From Augochlora pura (lineage: Eukaryota > Arthropoda > Insecta > Hymenoptera > Halictidae): DNA of 64,000 nucleotides. Positions 27,041-39,563 of this stretch are shown in pieces. A program made the position numbers and the translations under genes. Positions within the stretch are counted from its first letter, which is position 1, and every line of letters begins with the position of its first letter. The stretch spans positions 26,215,214-26,279,213 of the forward strand of contig NC_135778.1 of NCBI RefSeq assembly GCF_028453695.1. The letters are read 5' to 3'. The notes under the pieces are model-generated. The model did not search any database and was not told the DNA's origin. It saw nothing but the letters and a program-made list of their open reading frames with translations.

Positions 27041-27531
27041 CTTTGGTACCAACGAAAAGTGGCACAGAGAGAAGGTTCTCGTTGTTATGTAAGAGAATTG
27101 TAACTTTTAACTTTCAACTTTTACAAAACACTGCAGAAGGTGTAATAGTGTTTCTGCAAAAAATTCCGCCACCATAGGGAACCAAAAAGACATAACCCTT
27201 TTAAGAGAGTATTCTACTGTGAAGGGTGTGCTTTTCTTTCGGAAACTATTATGTATACCTTTTATAGTCGTGTTGATAAGATTTATTTGTACAGTTTCCA
27301 ATAAATAAAAATTTTTTAGAAAAAAGTAATACCACTTTTTATGGTACGAATGTCGAATGTTTGTTATATGAGTTAATTTCTTTTTTAAGATCATAACTGG
27401 AATTGTATGGCAGATATGAATATAAAACGACGAGTATAACGTACATGAATGTTGATTTATGAACTACAGTATGTTGCATTGAATTTTTTAAATTGTTTGG
27501 ATCAATATTTGGTATTTTTAATTTTATATTC

Positions 27532-27697
27532 TTAATTTTGTAATGTTTGAACTTCCAACATTTTAGATTTTTAACTTCGAAGTTGTTTTCTGCGTAAGAA
27601 AAGATTAGGACATTTAATTTTGTAATGTTTGAACTTTCGACATTTTAGATTTTTAACTTCGAAGTTGTTCTCTGCGTAAGAAAAGATTAGGACAACT
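27532..27697. repeat. Tandem duplication of 83 bp
   Basis: Two copies starting ttaattttgtaatgtttgaac (27532 and 27615) and ending gcgtaagaaaagattaggac differ at only a few positions, so the duplication is recent. Confidence 0.92.
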
Positions 27698-30600
27698 TAT
27701 ACGCAAAGTGTACATGGCATGTGTTACCGGCTACATAACCATGTATCGCTAATTGCTAATGTATGTATGGCCGTAATGGACTGCAGGAAACGCGTAATTA
27801 ACGACATCAAATGTTAGTTCTGAGGAAATTTTAATTTTAATGTCAGAAGTTTATTCTCGTCTCAGTTCTAAAGTGTCCTTACAGCTTCTAAAAAGAAAAT
27901 CTTGAATTTATTAAATTTTATTCGTACTTTCTCGTATTTTATCACGTTTTTATACCTACGAATAAAAGGATTTCATTATCGAGTAGAACAGTCTTTTTAA
28001 CCAAGTCAAAAGAATAACAAAAATGTATTTAAAATAAATGGCAAATAGATAAATGATCCAGAGAAAAATTATTTGTCTGAATAATCTGACTTGTAATTGT
28101 TGCAAATAAATTTCAAATAACAAAAAATGAGCCAAAGGTAAAGGATTCGTATGTTTAAACAAATTGGCATGTAATCATTGCAGATAAATTCAGAACTAGA
28201 AAGTAAATTAGAGAAACGTTATTTTTACATTTAAATGAACTGACACAATTCTTTGAAGTAATATGTGGCTAAGTAAGATGGAACATTATTGCAACAATTA
28301 TTTTTCAAACAATATATTTAAATAATGTTGCAGCCTGCTTGTGACATAGGAGAGTTTATGCAACGTTGCACTGATATAGATATAGGACCATAAACATACA
28401 GCTATGTTTATTTAGTTGTAAATAAACGATCGGTCAATAATAGGCATAACAAGAACAATACATACAGAATGTTAATAAAAATATTAATAAACTCTAACTA
28501 AAAATACTAAATTTTATATTTGACTGTATAATATGAACAAATTTTTGTTTTCTTTTAGTAACTATTATTCGTAATTACGCCACTTACTTTACTTGTATAG
28601 GCGAATTTAAAATACACGTCACAAGCAGCACGAGTCGAACGTGGAAAATCATGATTTTGATTTATATATAAATCGTTGAACTGCTCCTACGTTTTAAATA
28701 ATTTAAAAATTCCAGGAACTCGCAAATCAATCAAAAGGAATCGTAAAGAAAGAGGTATTCCACATTAATGTAACTCGCATTAACATTACAGCAAACTTAT
28801 TTGTGTCCATCGTTTTGTGCAACACACGCATTTACCGAACAATATCACGTTCGCAACTGCAGTCTAAGCACGTGTAGCGTGGCGGCGCGTGCTGATAACA
28901 CGCAAAGATAACGCTGAAACGACGTCGAACCGACCAGTTGTTACAACAACGGTTTGATTAATGATAATAACCTCGTAATAGCTACGTACAATTATCGGAC
29001 GACCCAAATTACGAGCTCCACAATTTCATCTCGTTCTCAAAATTAAGTGAACGTGATACTGAACAATTTTTTTGCCACTAAACCCACAAACATTAACTTG
29101 GTCTGTTTCCTTGAGAAAATTCCTAAACAAAGAACATCAAAATTAAAACTTATGGTTGGAAGTTCCGATTTTTCCAGCATCCATGAAAATTCTGAGTTAA
29201 TGTATTAATTAATGAACACAAAAATTCTAGCCTCTTTTTCCATAATATAGCTAATTAAATCTAACAAGATTGCAAAAGTATATAAATTTTAATGGGTATA
29301 CAAATTGCAACAAAAGGATAATAGAAAATGATAATAAATGTTTGTAATTTCTAAAGATCTGTAAAGGAACTGTTGTATCACAACTATGTGAAAAGTTCAC
29401 GCATCTGGAAATCTGATATCTGTTTGGAATAATTAGATTTTAAATTTTGTAACACGTTTGAACACATGTAACAGTGTCCATTGATTACAGAGTAACGTCG
29501 CTCATGTTAAACGTAAGACTTATCGCGGTGAATTGTTTTAGCGATCATTTGCATGGTGCACCACTTTTTTCCAGTTTTCCATGCAACTCATAAATATTGC
29601 AGTACATAAAACGATAATGGCCTACCTATTGAACTTACTACAAACGAATCAGCGACAAGGCCGAATAGATGCTAATGCGTGCTTCGGTTCTTCGAAGCAG
29701 ACCCGTATTATTCATTAAGTATGATAATAATAGGCATTATTGGCCATGTATACCGTCGCGCACGGTCCAATGACATATTCATTAATTCTACTACGTTTCA
29801 ATAATACAGTAGGGACTCCCTTAACCGAAGGTTTAGGTTTGCAACAGCTTGATATCGAAACATTCTATTATCAAAATATTTCACTCATGTTCCCTAATAG
29901 ATGATAACGTGATTAAATGGTACAATAACTATGCATGGTGATCCTGGTAATAAATAAGAAATTATTAATTATACTAGTCGATTCGACTCGTCATTCTTTT
30001 TATGCGTAAAATTATTAGTTCGGAAAGTATTTGAATTTTAGTAATGTATAGTGATAGCACTATACATTGATACGTGACACACTAGAATTTGTGTTCAAAA
30101 ATACGATTTTCAATCTGAATGCAACGATATAAATCGGTATCTTTCAAGCCAATCATTTTTTATAATAAATGTCTTACTATTTTTATTAAGATAATGATAA
30201 GCTGAATTATCTAGTACAATAAAGAATATATAACAATATTAAAAAAAATAAAGTTGATCTTCATATAACGTGTTCATCTAGAAAAATCTTATTAATATCA
30301 GATTACATGCCCCTCCCCCCCAAAAAAAATTATTCACATTTCGTTTGAAACATTTTTTAATGTCATCGAAGGTTTTGAAGATATTTGACTGAATCGATTC
30401 AAATGGGTCATCTTGTATAATATAACGTTTGGAAACTAGAATATTTTAAAAGTAATTGTTCGGATAAGGGAATCTCTAGTGCGTGTACAGATGTCAAACC
30501 TCTCTTTGATAAACCACCGTGTATTATACCATTTTAAATAACATACACGTTTAAATAATTCATATTTCAATTTTTTACTCAGATAACAAAAAATAGGTAC

Positions 30601-31073
30601 GTATATAATTCTACTACATATATGTAATTGAAGCAAATGATATTTCAATATAATTTATTGTTTTCGAGTGTACTACGTTTATAATAGTAATATTTGTAGA
30701 AGCTTACAGTATATTGTTACATGCACGAACTACTTTTATTAGAAATACATAATTCGAAATAAAAAATTGATTCCCTTAATGAAATATAAATAAAATTAAA
30801 GTCAATTAAAATGAATAGCTTAATGGGATATTGTACTTGGGATAATGGGATATTAACATTATATTATTATAGTATACTTGACTTAGAAAGTATTACAGTT
30901 GTACTAATGCAATTGTTAATGTATTTGTTACAGGTGCAATTTTATAATAGTAATAGGAGTTTACTTACATGCTGCAGCTCTATTATAATTATATCAACTA
31001 ATTAATATAACGTTTCTGCATTGCTCCTTGCTACAGGATGATATTGTAGTACAGTAATACTATTATATGTATA
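27698..31073. other. AT-rich non-coding sequence
   Basis: No supported gene. The region at about 30820-31010 begins to show the AT-rich degenerate repeat seen again at 31870 and 37620. Confidence 0.4.
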
Positions 31074-31318
31074 TACAGGGTGATCCGTAATAATGTTAAC
31101 ATCGGGAAATGGGGGGTTCCTGAGGTCATTTCAAGTATCCTTTTCCTTTGCCGAAATGCAATCCGCGGCTTTGTTAACGAGTTATTAACGAATAAAGTTG
31201 GCTGCGCACGAACGATTTTTTGTGCTGCTGCGCATGCGAGCCAGCCGGCTGAAGCCCGTCTCGCTGACAGGAGAGACGGCCGCGTATCGCCTCTGAGCCG
31301 CGTTCGATCATCGAACAA
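31074..31318. mobile_element. CAGGGTG-family element, left half only
   Basis: The left end TATACAGGGTGATCC, then the gap-spaced blocks caatccgcggctttgttaac and gagttattaacga, match the complete copy at 63209. The right half and terminus are missing, and the body runs into GC-rich sequence. Confidence 0.55.
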
Positions 31319-31380
31319 GAATTTCATGAATTTCTTATTAATTTCAAAAATCTCACAAATATTATTAATGAAAAACTTAC

Positions 31381-31490
31381 CAATTCAGTTGTAAATGTTG
31401 TAATCCAGAAGTTGTAATCCACTTACGTAGAACGGCCCAGATTACACTAACTTTCACTTTCACTGCACTATTATTCCACACTGATCACGA
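31381..31490 (-). promoter_or_regulatory. Possible 5' UTR exon with strong donor
   Basis: On the minus strand AACTGAATTG|GTAAGTTTTT is a near-consensus 5' splice site (last exon base 31381), preceded about 100 nt upstream by an arthropod-type initiator TCAGTG. No downstream coding exon can be tied to it. Confidence 0.15.
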
Positions 31491-31869
31491 ATTATTCAAC
31501 AATTGACACATGCCCGAAGTTTCCAGCGTTATTTTGCGTGGTCCTAAAAAGGTCCGATTAATTTCAAATAAGGAGAAATTATTAAGTAATTTCAAATATT
31601 TTTTAAAGAACGGACGAAATCTCGAACGAAACTGACATTCGCCACGAAGATGTCCAAACAGACTGTGTCGATTGTCTTAGCAACGGACACTAGGTTTTAA
31701 AGAAATCTGAGATGCTCTGACGAAAGAAAGGTTTTCCAAACTGCAACACGGTGTAAGGATTTTCAGACGGAAGCCAGACTGATATGCCGGCAGAATCGAC
31801 GAGAGTAAAAGTCATAAAATAGGGAATGAATGAAACAAATGTCTCGAGTGTTTTGGAGTATCTATCATC

Positions 31870-32300
31870 TATTATAGTGATACTATTAATTGTTACATCT
31901 GTGCTTATATTTCTACTTGTAATTGCATTGGTACTTACATATACTACATAGTACAATTATTACAGTTACATATATTAGTTACTATGGCATTATTGTATTG
32001 TTCTGTATTATAAGTTTGATACTGGGCTATAGTAAAAATATAATTACTGTAATATTCTTCATTTACTTAGCATTGATTATAGTAATGCCATTAATTGTTA
32101 CATTATAGTATAATTATCACAATTACATGTATTAATTACTACCACGTATTATACTACCAAGAAGTTGTACTATGTGTATGTACCATAGTGTGCTACGATA
32201 GCACCATATGTACATATGTATTACTGTAATGTATGTATATTACTGCAATATTTATGTAGAATATATTGTGGCTATGTCATTAATTATTATAACATTATTT
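31870..32300. repeat. AT-rich degenerate repeat
   Basis: Diverged phrases such as gcattattgtattgttctgta and ttacagttacatatattagt recur. The same phrases are found at 36000-36150 and 37620-38480. Confidence 0.4.
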
Positions 32301-33432
32301 ACATTTTTACCTACAATTGCATTAGCCGTTAATATTTCAATGAAACTTCAATGAAATAGCAGAGAGAAAATAACTTTATCGCGTACGAAATTTTAACAAA
32401 TAATTTTCACATAATTGATCGTTTCAGCGAATTAAGTCCAGCATTATCACAATAATTTAATTGTAAAAGTAGATGATGACAATCTATCAATGTGATATTA
32501 ATTAAAATCTACTTCACAAAGGCTTCTAAAGTATCAATTAATTCCAATAAAAAGCACTGATAAAACAAAAGATTGTTCTATTTAATAGTCTCATAATAAA
32601 ACGAACTGCAGAACAATAGTTTCCACTTGCACGCAAACTAACGCGCACTTACAATTAGGGGCCTATATTGAACCCAATTTAAAATCATGGACGATTCATA
32701 CCGCTAATATCACTGCAAGATTGTTCGTTAGTATAGCTAAACCTTGCTCGAAGTATAACTCGCAGTCCATTAATCCTATCCACATTCGGACAACGGTGCT
32801 CGGGTCCATTTGAACCAACAGTATAAATATTATCACTTTATCTAGTTTGTGAAAGATATAACTAACGATAAGTAGCAAATAATATAAAATATTCTAAACA
32901 TTATTGTTAGTAACATATTTTGCGAAAAGGTCTGCTATATAAGCATTGCAATCTTCGTCCTAAAAAATTTTAAATGTGTGAAAGTTTATTGCGGAGCAGA
33001 GCAATATTTATCGAGGAAATATATGAGATTAATAAAATATTTTATTTTCAAAATTGTATGCATCTGATATAAAATATATGCATCTGACATAAAATATTTA
33101 TTTACTATGTATTTTCCATTCAAAATGGTATTTTTCCCAGCTTTGGTGCAGATGTGGTAGTTTACAAGAATTATAGTTCAGTGGTGTCATAGTGACTCTC
33201 TAGATAAACACTCTATTAATATTTTATTCTTAGATGGTGTATAAAATAATACAAACGTAGAAAGTGAAACTTTTTTTATAGAATGAAGTATTATAGAAGG
33301 AGAGATACGAATTTTCGAAATGTTTTCAAATAAACAAACTTCCATCTCGATTGAACATTATTGCGAATTATGATGATTTGGAGCGTTTGCACTGTAATCC
33401 GCTGCGAACCAGTATCGTTTTATTTTCTCAGG
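32301..33432. other. AT-rich non-coding sequence
   Basis: No supported feature before the candidate exon at 33433. Confidence 0.4.
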
Positions 33433-33575
33433 TTAATGGCATCGTTGACTCTTCGATTGATCTGTCGCCGACATCTCACCTCCGGCAATTATTGCTGGAA
33501 CAGCTGCCGAAATTCCTCAAACCCATCAACGCATTAACAAAATTATCGGAGAGTCTAGATATAGTTAAACAATAA
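33433..33575 (+). CDS. Candidate terminal coding exon, product unknown
   Basis: After a good 3' splice site (pyrimidine-rich, TTATTTTCTCAG) comes an open frame of 47 codons ending in TAA. It reads VNGIVDSSIDLSPTSHLRQ, then a leucine-rich stretch with LLLEQLPKFL and ends LDIVKQ. The frame also stays open back to 33351, before the splice site. Residue composition looks protein-like against an AT-rich background, but I do not recognise the family and see no partner exon upstream. It could be a decayed gene or transposon fragment. Confidence 0.22.
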
Positions 33576-34176
33576 ATCACTTCGATATTCAGACGACACA
33601 TTATGTGAACAATTGATTTGTATTAACGCCAATTTCGTTTTCCAGTGATCGATTAAGAATTTGTTGGATACCTTTATGTGTTATCGCGAATTTTATTTTA
33701 TATTTTTTCTAAAGAACTATTTACTCTGGGAAAAATTGAGTAGCACAATAACGTTTACCTTTTTACATGGCAATTTCAATTTCACAGGTAAATTATAAAA
33801 ACTGTACAGTTCTTTCTTGGTCGAAATAATTCTGTAGACTTTTATTTAAATGAAATTCAATATTTTTATTTATAACATTATCAATATTTTGATACGGTGA
33901 ATCCTCGAATAACACTGTTAATTGGTTCTTTGTTACTAAATACTTTATTCATCCGTGTTAACTATTAGATCGGTATTATAACGTTAGTAATAATATTAAA
34001 ATATTACATTAAACAAGTAATAATAACATTAGTTTATTTATCAAATTATGTTCCCTCCTACAATACAATAGGGTTACTAGCAATTTTTAATTTAATCGAA
34101 AATTATACATTTTTACGTGAGTAAATCTTTTGAGATACGATATGAATACAAATGAAAACGAATAATTTCATAATTT
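33576..34176. other. AT-rich non-coding sequence
   Basis: Nothing seen. Confidence 0.4.
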
Positions 34177-34527
34177 AACTAGCAAACCTGGCGAACTCCG
34201 TTTCGCCACCAGATGGCTTCGTTTTTTGTAACATTTCGTTTGGGGATTAAAAGATGAAGAAAAGTTATTTTTTTTGTTTTATAAACCATATTGGTTTGTA
34301 GTACATGCTATGTATCAGAGATGGCGCTGTATGTGAAAAATGATTTTCCCTGTTTTCCTGCTTTTCTGTTGAAATTTTTCCAGAATTTTGGTTGCTATAA
34401 ACCTCACGGAGCCCGAGACCTTTCCAACGAATGCAAAACCGTGGAAATCGGTTCGTGCGTTCTGGAGTTATAGCGTCAGGAAGGAAAACCCGACTTATTT
34501 TTATATAATAGATTAAAAAAAAAAAAA
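34177..34527 (+). mobile_element. SINE-like / short non-LTR-derived insert
   Basis: It starts AACTAGCAAACCTGGCGAAC and ends after cgtggaaatcggttcgtgcg, ctggagttatagcg, ttatataatagatt and a run of A. Dispersed insect repeats with this start and this 3' tail are familiar to me. The A run suggests retroposition. It carries no transposase or reverse transcriptase frame. Confidence 0.5.
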
Positions 34528-35990
34528 ACGGTACAATTATTCACTACATATGTCATAGGCGTAAACGTTAAAAAGCTTTTAAAACAAAAACGAAATTTCA
34601 TTTACAAATTGAAGTTGTTCTCTATTTCCCACTTGTTTATTCTGCATTTTCTATTCACGAATTTGTTTATGATAATTTAAACGTAATATTCTTACTACTA
34701 TAATTTTAACACCTAGTACAATAATAGTACCGTACAGTCATGTTAGTGTTTCGACATCGCTTCGCAAGCTAGAAAATAGTCGCCATTAACCCTTTCATAT
34801 GCAAAAACTGAAACCATGCTTATAAAAGAAACAATCGCAGACCATTGATGTATTAGTGTGATATATCTCACACAGGATTACCGACGCAATGAACGTGCTC
34901 GTCAGTTTCCTCGTGCTGCAAACGTCTCTTTTGTTCCCGTTTATTCCATTCCTATGCAAATTAGGGTACGAATTATCACGGCATAACATTTTTCTCTTGA
35001 TATTTCATTATTTCTTAATTTAAACGGCGCGTCGACTTTCTTTTCGGACGTATATCTAATTAATGTCATTCATTTCTTTATTTAATGTTATTCTATTTAT
35101 TTTATATTTTTTCAACATCTATTCTACATTTTCTATTTCATTTTACATTATTTATTATAACTTCGTTGCAAGAAATTAATATGCTAAGATGGTTTCAAAA
35201 ATTAGAGTTTCACCTTAACAAAAAGTATGCAACACGTTCGGAAAAAATTCACAAATTATTTGAAGATAACGTTAACAACAATGGAAACTGAGAAATGAAT
35301 TTGAAGCTGAATTAATTGTCGCATAATAATTATAGTAATTACGAGACAGTCGTAGTACTTGCGAAATGATTACGACGAATACTCAGTAACTTTGTAAAAG
35401 GTTATAACAATTACAACAGTTATGTCATACGGCAGTTATGAAATGGTTATTGCAAAATAATTGGGTGGATTGCTACGATAAAATAATTCATAGAAACTCA
35501 TAAGAAGGTGGTTATCCCAGGAATTCTATAATTTCATTTGAAAGATTTTCAGAGATTTTGTCGTTTTTAACATTAAAAACGTATAGCAATATCTCGTAAA
35601 TGTTATGTAAGGATGAAAACATTGGAAGAATTTACAAGACAACCTAACAGAATTACATAAGTGCGTAGTTCCGTAAAATTCCTCTAGATCGACTATGAAT
35701 GGCAAGGTTTCTCCTGTGTCAATACATACATTGCGAAACGGAGCCAACTGAGTTTAGTGTTACCTACGATATAAGCGTCGCAAACTTTGAATGTTAACCG
35801 AATATCGTATTGCCGTGACAAAGCTCCGCTGCGTCGTTATACTGGGTGACCCACTCAATTCAATCATAATAATTATCATTTATTTAATATTTTCTTTCAT
35901 TAATTGCCCAGCAGTTACGAACTAATTAATGCAAAACGTTTGCATTACGTTATACCGTGGAACCACACTGATTGTTGTACTATACAAATT
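34528..35990. other. Non-coding sequence
   Basis: The stretch from 34789 (TTAACCCTTTCATATGCAAA) resembles that at 42716 (taacccttctacaggcaaaa) over about 60 bases, perhaps a shared TTAA-type element whose right end I cannot find. Confidence 0.35.
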
Positions 35991-35999
35991 ACTATAGCA

Positions 36000-36210
36000 A
36001 GAATTATATGCCACAATATTGTGCAATATTGCTACAGTGACAGTTATTCTGTGTATAGTGATTATAACACTATATTATTGCACTGTATTATGTGTATAAT
36101 TGTATTAATGTGTATATTATGCAGGTAGCATACTATAATACAGTATATCTATAGTTATGAATATAGCAGATAATATACTATAGATATAGATACAGATATC
36201 GCAGATAATA
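36000..36210. repeat. AT-rich degenerate repeat
   Basis: Short inverted and direct repeats such as cacaatattgtg, actatattattgcactgta and actatagatatag recur. Confidence 0.4.
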
Positions 36211-36779
36211 CACTATATCTATGCTAATTAAAAATAAATACAAATTTTTCATACTAAAGGCCACATGAGTATCATGGAACTGTACATCATTAGATTCGGT
36301 TTGACTTTGGCTGGAACATGGCATCAACGAACATTGTATATAGTTTTGTTCAAAATAAAAAAACATCAATGACGTCGAAATCTGTAAAAGTGTGATCCTG
36401 AGAAGAATTTTTCATTCGCTGCAATATTCACCCTTCATCTTTCCCTCCGATGTTCTCTTCTATTGTCGAAGATGAGCGAAATGCTTTAGGTGTGTAAAAT
36501 AAATGGACCACCCGGTATACCATACGTTTTGTATATCTCGCAGCGGCTTTTATGCGGTGTCACGCGAAAATATGCGTCGCTCGAACATTATATTTTCTAC
36601 GATGACGCGTGAGACATCAACCGTATTGTTCTTTTCAGCTATCACGTCTTCCAATTGCACTGAAACCATTCTCGCTGCAGATTGCTAATTAACTTGCAAC
36701 ATTTTTCAACACGTCAATGAGCAGACTGTAAACTCTTTTCCTGCAAAGATGACTCGAATCACGTGCCTCGCTAGAAACC

Positions 36780-37330
36780 ATTAGTTCGGAAGACATTTGA
36801 ATTCGAACATCCTTACTCGACGGGCGCTCGAATATCTAAGAAACTAACTCCCTTCGATATCTCCGAAGCAATTGTCGACAACGAGAAATGTTTCGAACGA
36901 AAGAAAACGAATGAACTGATCGGCGCAGGTCCGCGATTCCCTAAGAAAAAAGTATGTATTAGGGTGCTTGCGGATAAAAATCTTCTGTTTACGTGATAAC
37001 GGGGAGTTTGTTGCTGTCCGGGCTGCGCGTTGAAACGTCGTTGGAATTTCTGCCGCGTTTGATTGACGGGGTGCAGAGGCAGGCGCACACATTCTAATAG
37101 CGGGGAGAGGCGCGCAAGTCCTGCAAATGCTATGGCAAACGTCCAACAAGGGCCCTCAAGCCTTCTTATCTTGGGAGAGGACCAGGCCACGCGGGGCCCC
37201 TCGACCCCCATGTACATTTCCTTTCAAAAGTATCGGGTGTCCTGTCGCAGACGAGCCAACGATTTACCGAACTAAGGCGGCCACGCTGCGCATTGGAAAG
37301 TTTTGGAGCTCCTTCAGCAAGCTGCACCCC
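36780..37330. other. GC-rich island, no gene recognised
   Basis: A CpG-rich stretch with frames of 134 and 101 codons (minus) and 70 and 114 codons (plus) all overlapping. None looks like a family. The likeliest role is regulatory or an exon of a non-coding transcript. Confidence 0.35.
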
Positions 37331-38480
37331 GGATGCTTAATAATTATCATAATTCGACTAGCAATTCTTTCGATTCTACAGATATTTGAACTCTTAATTG
37401 GTTTGCTAGTGATTCTACATGATGCAATTCTTATTGGACTACTGATTTTCTGTATTTATGACAAAAATTAATAGATCAAATAAATAATTTTAAGGTCATT
37501 AGAAGGATTTAAGGACATTGTTAAATTGTTTTCAAGTTATTATAATTGTTAAAGAAAGAACAAAAAAATGTCCAACTAATTTACCCGTTTTACAATTCGT
37601 TTGCACAGTTTTCATTTTGCATGGAGATTCGCAGTGTAGTTATTATAACAGCGTTTACCATGTGCTGCGGCATTTTTGTATTGTTCTATGCTATTTGTAT
37701 GTAATTTTTCTGCATGGTAAAGTTATTACAACGGCATTTACTGTTTATTATAGCATTTTTGTATTGTTGCGTGATATATGTATGGTACTGTATTATTCGT
37801 GTATTAATACTATTTACTTAGTAAGTATTATAGTTATAATACTAATTAGTAGAATTATGCTTAAAATTATACTGATAGTTATAATATACATGATGCTTCC
37901 GTAATAATTACAGTTATAATTCCATTCTTAGAGTATTTTTGTTTTATTCTGTACCACATGGTATTATATTATACTAATATTATATTAATGTACTTAGAAT
38001 TGTACTTATATTTCTACTTATAATTTAACTGATATTTATACTACCTAGTGCAGGTATTAATGTTATGTCTAGTAATTAGTGTGGTACTTTTGTATTGTTG
38101 TATGCCATGTGTTGTTATATTAAACTAATATATTAATGTCGTATACCTGCCCTATTTATTTAGCTATTGTTATAGTTGTGGTACTAATTATTATTATTAC
38201 ATTAATATTTTCATTTATATATAATTCTGTAGGTAATAATATTACGTCTACTAATTACTATAACATTTTCTGTTGTTTTTACCATGTAATAACAACATAT
38301 TACTATTATGTACTTATCATATAATTACTTCACTTGACAGAAAACTTTTAATCAGAATTCTAATTGTCATTGTTGTAAGAATTATCGATGCGTTTGTTAA
38401 GAACAAGAAATATTATTACGTATTAATATACATTGTAATATATAATATATTATCTATTAGAACAAGATATTAAAAGAATT
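37331..38480. repeat. Long AT-rich degenerate repeat tract
   Basis: The phrase gcatttttgtattgttctatg recurs in varied form (about 37669, 37749 and 38090) together with ttatagttataatactaatta. The hydrophobic frame at 37518-37904 comes from these repeats. Confidence 0.5.
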
Positions 38481-39240
38481 CACAATAATTATGCAAACTG
38501 TCAACGAAATGTTATGTGGAAATTATGAGAACATTTCAACAAAGCGTTGAACCTCTTTTCTTTATAATAGGACGGAACTGTGTATAGCGGTGTGCAATCT
38601 GTCAGAGGAGCTGATTGTTCCTTGTGCGTCGTTAAAAATTACGTAAAATGTCAACAAGTTTCCGACAATAAAAAATTAAATGGTCGACCGTTTCGCTTTC
38701 GTTAAAATGCCGCATGGCGAATGCAGAGTTCAATTCGAGATACAGCAATCGAATGAAACGTGAATTATACGTTTCATCTCGAGTATTATAAAAGTTTTAT
38801 AAAAACAATTTCAAAATGATTCATAACAGTTTACGAAAAACGAAATACGTAGTTCTAACGACAACAAGGAACTATTACAATGCAACTATTCTTAAATTAT
38901 ATTGCAGCTATTTTCTACATCGAACATAACCTAAACTAGTTTTTTCGTTGCCTCCAAAATATGACAATCTTCATTCAATGTTGTACAACGACTGTTTATT
39001 TAATAACTGCCAATTACTGCTACGATACTCTTTGACTATTCGCTTCTCTATATGTAGAAAGTAAAACTTTTTCTGGTGAAAGCCAGTAACTTTATGCTAC
39101 AACTATGTCGGACGTAACAGTTTCATTTTCATTGCAATCTCAAATGCAATGTTTCTGTATTCATTTATCTTGAACTGCGCCAGTTTCTATTAACGTTATT
39201 TGGGATATTCTTTAATACAACGAAATACTTATATGAAGTA
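38481..39240. other. Non-coding sequence
   Basis: Nothing seen. Confidence 0.4.
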
Positions 39241-39429
39241 TTAGGTCTAAAAGAAAGAAAACAATCAATTTTGTATGCACGTAATATTTATTGTATTATT
39301 ATAATAATTTAGTATAATCGTAACTTGTGCTCTGTTGCCAGTGTGATGGCGATTTATGAATATTATTTCTGAGAAATATATGTCGCACATTAAATGACAT
39401 TAGTAGACACAATTTTCCGGTAAACCTAA
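39241..39429. mobile_element. TA-flanked mariner-like MITE copy 3 (left end shortened)
   Basis: TA-TTAGGTCT begins the copy, then about 25 bases of the left end are missing. The body matches copies 1 and 2, and the right end is AATTTTCCGGTAAACCTAA-TA. Confidence 0.75.
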
Positions 39430-39456
39430 TATTATAAATTTCGCAAATTATTTTCT

Positions 39457-39563
39457 AATGAATATCGAAAATTACTTTCAAATGAATATCGAAAATTGTT
39501 TTCAAATGAATATCGAAAATTGTTTTCAAACGAATTTCGGAAATTATTTTCAAACGAATTTCA
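39457..39563. repeat. Tandem repeat, unit 24 bp
   Basis: Units starting AATGAATATCGAAAATT at 39457, 39481, 39505 and 39529, with a partial fifth at 39553. It begins 28 bp after the right end of the MITE. Confidence 0.9.

Noticed and set aside
37518..37904. A 128-codon hydrophobic frame
   Set aside because: It lies wholly in the AT-rich degenerate repeat tract.
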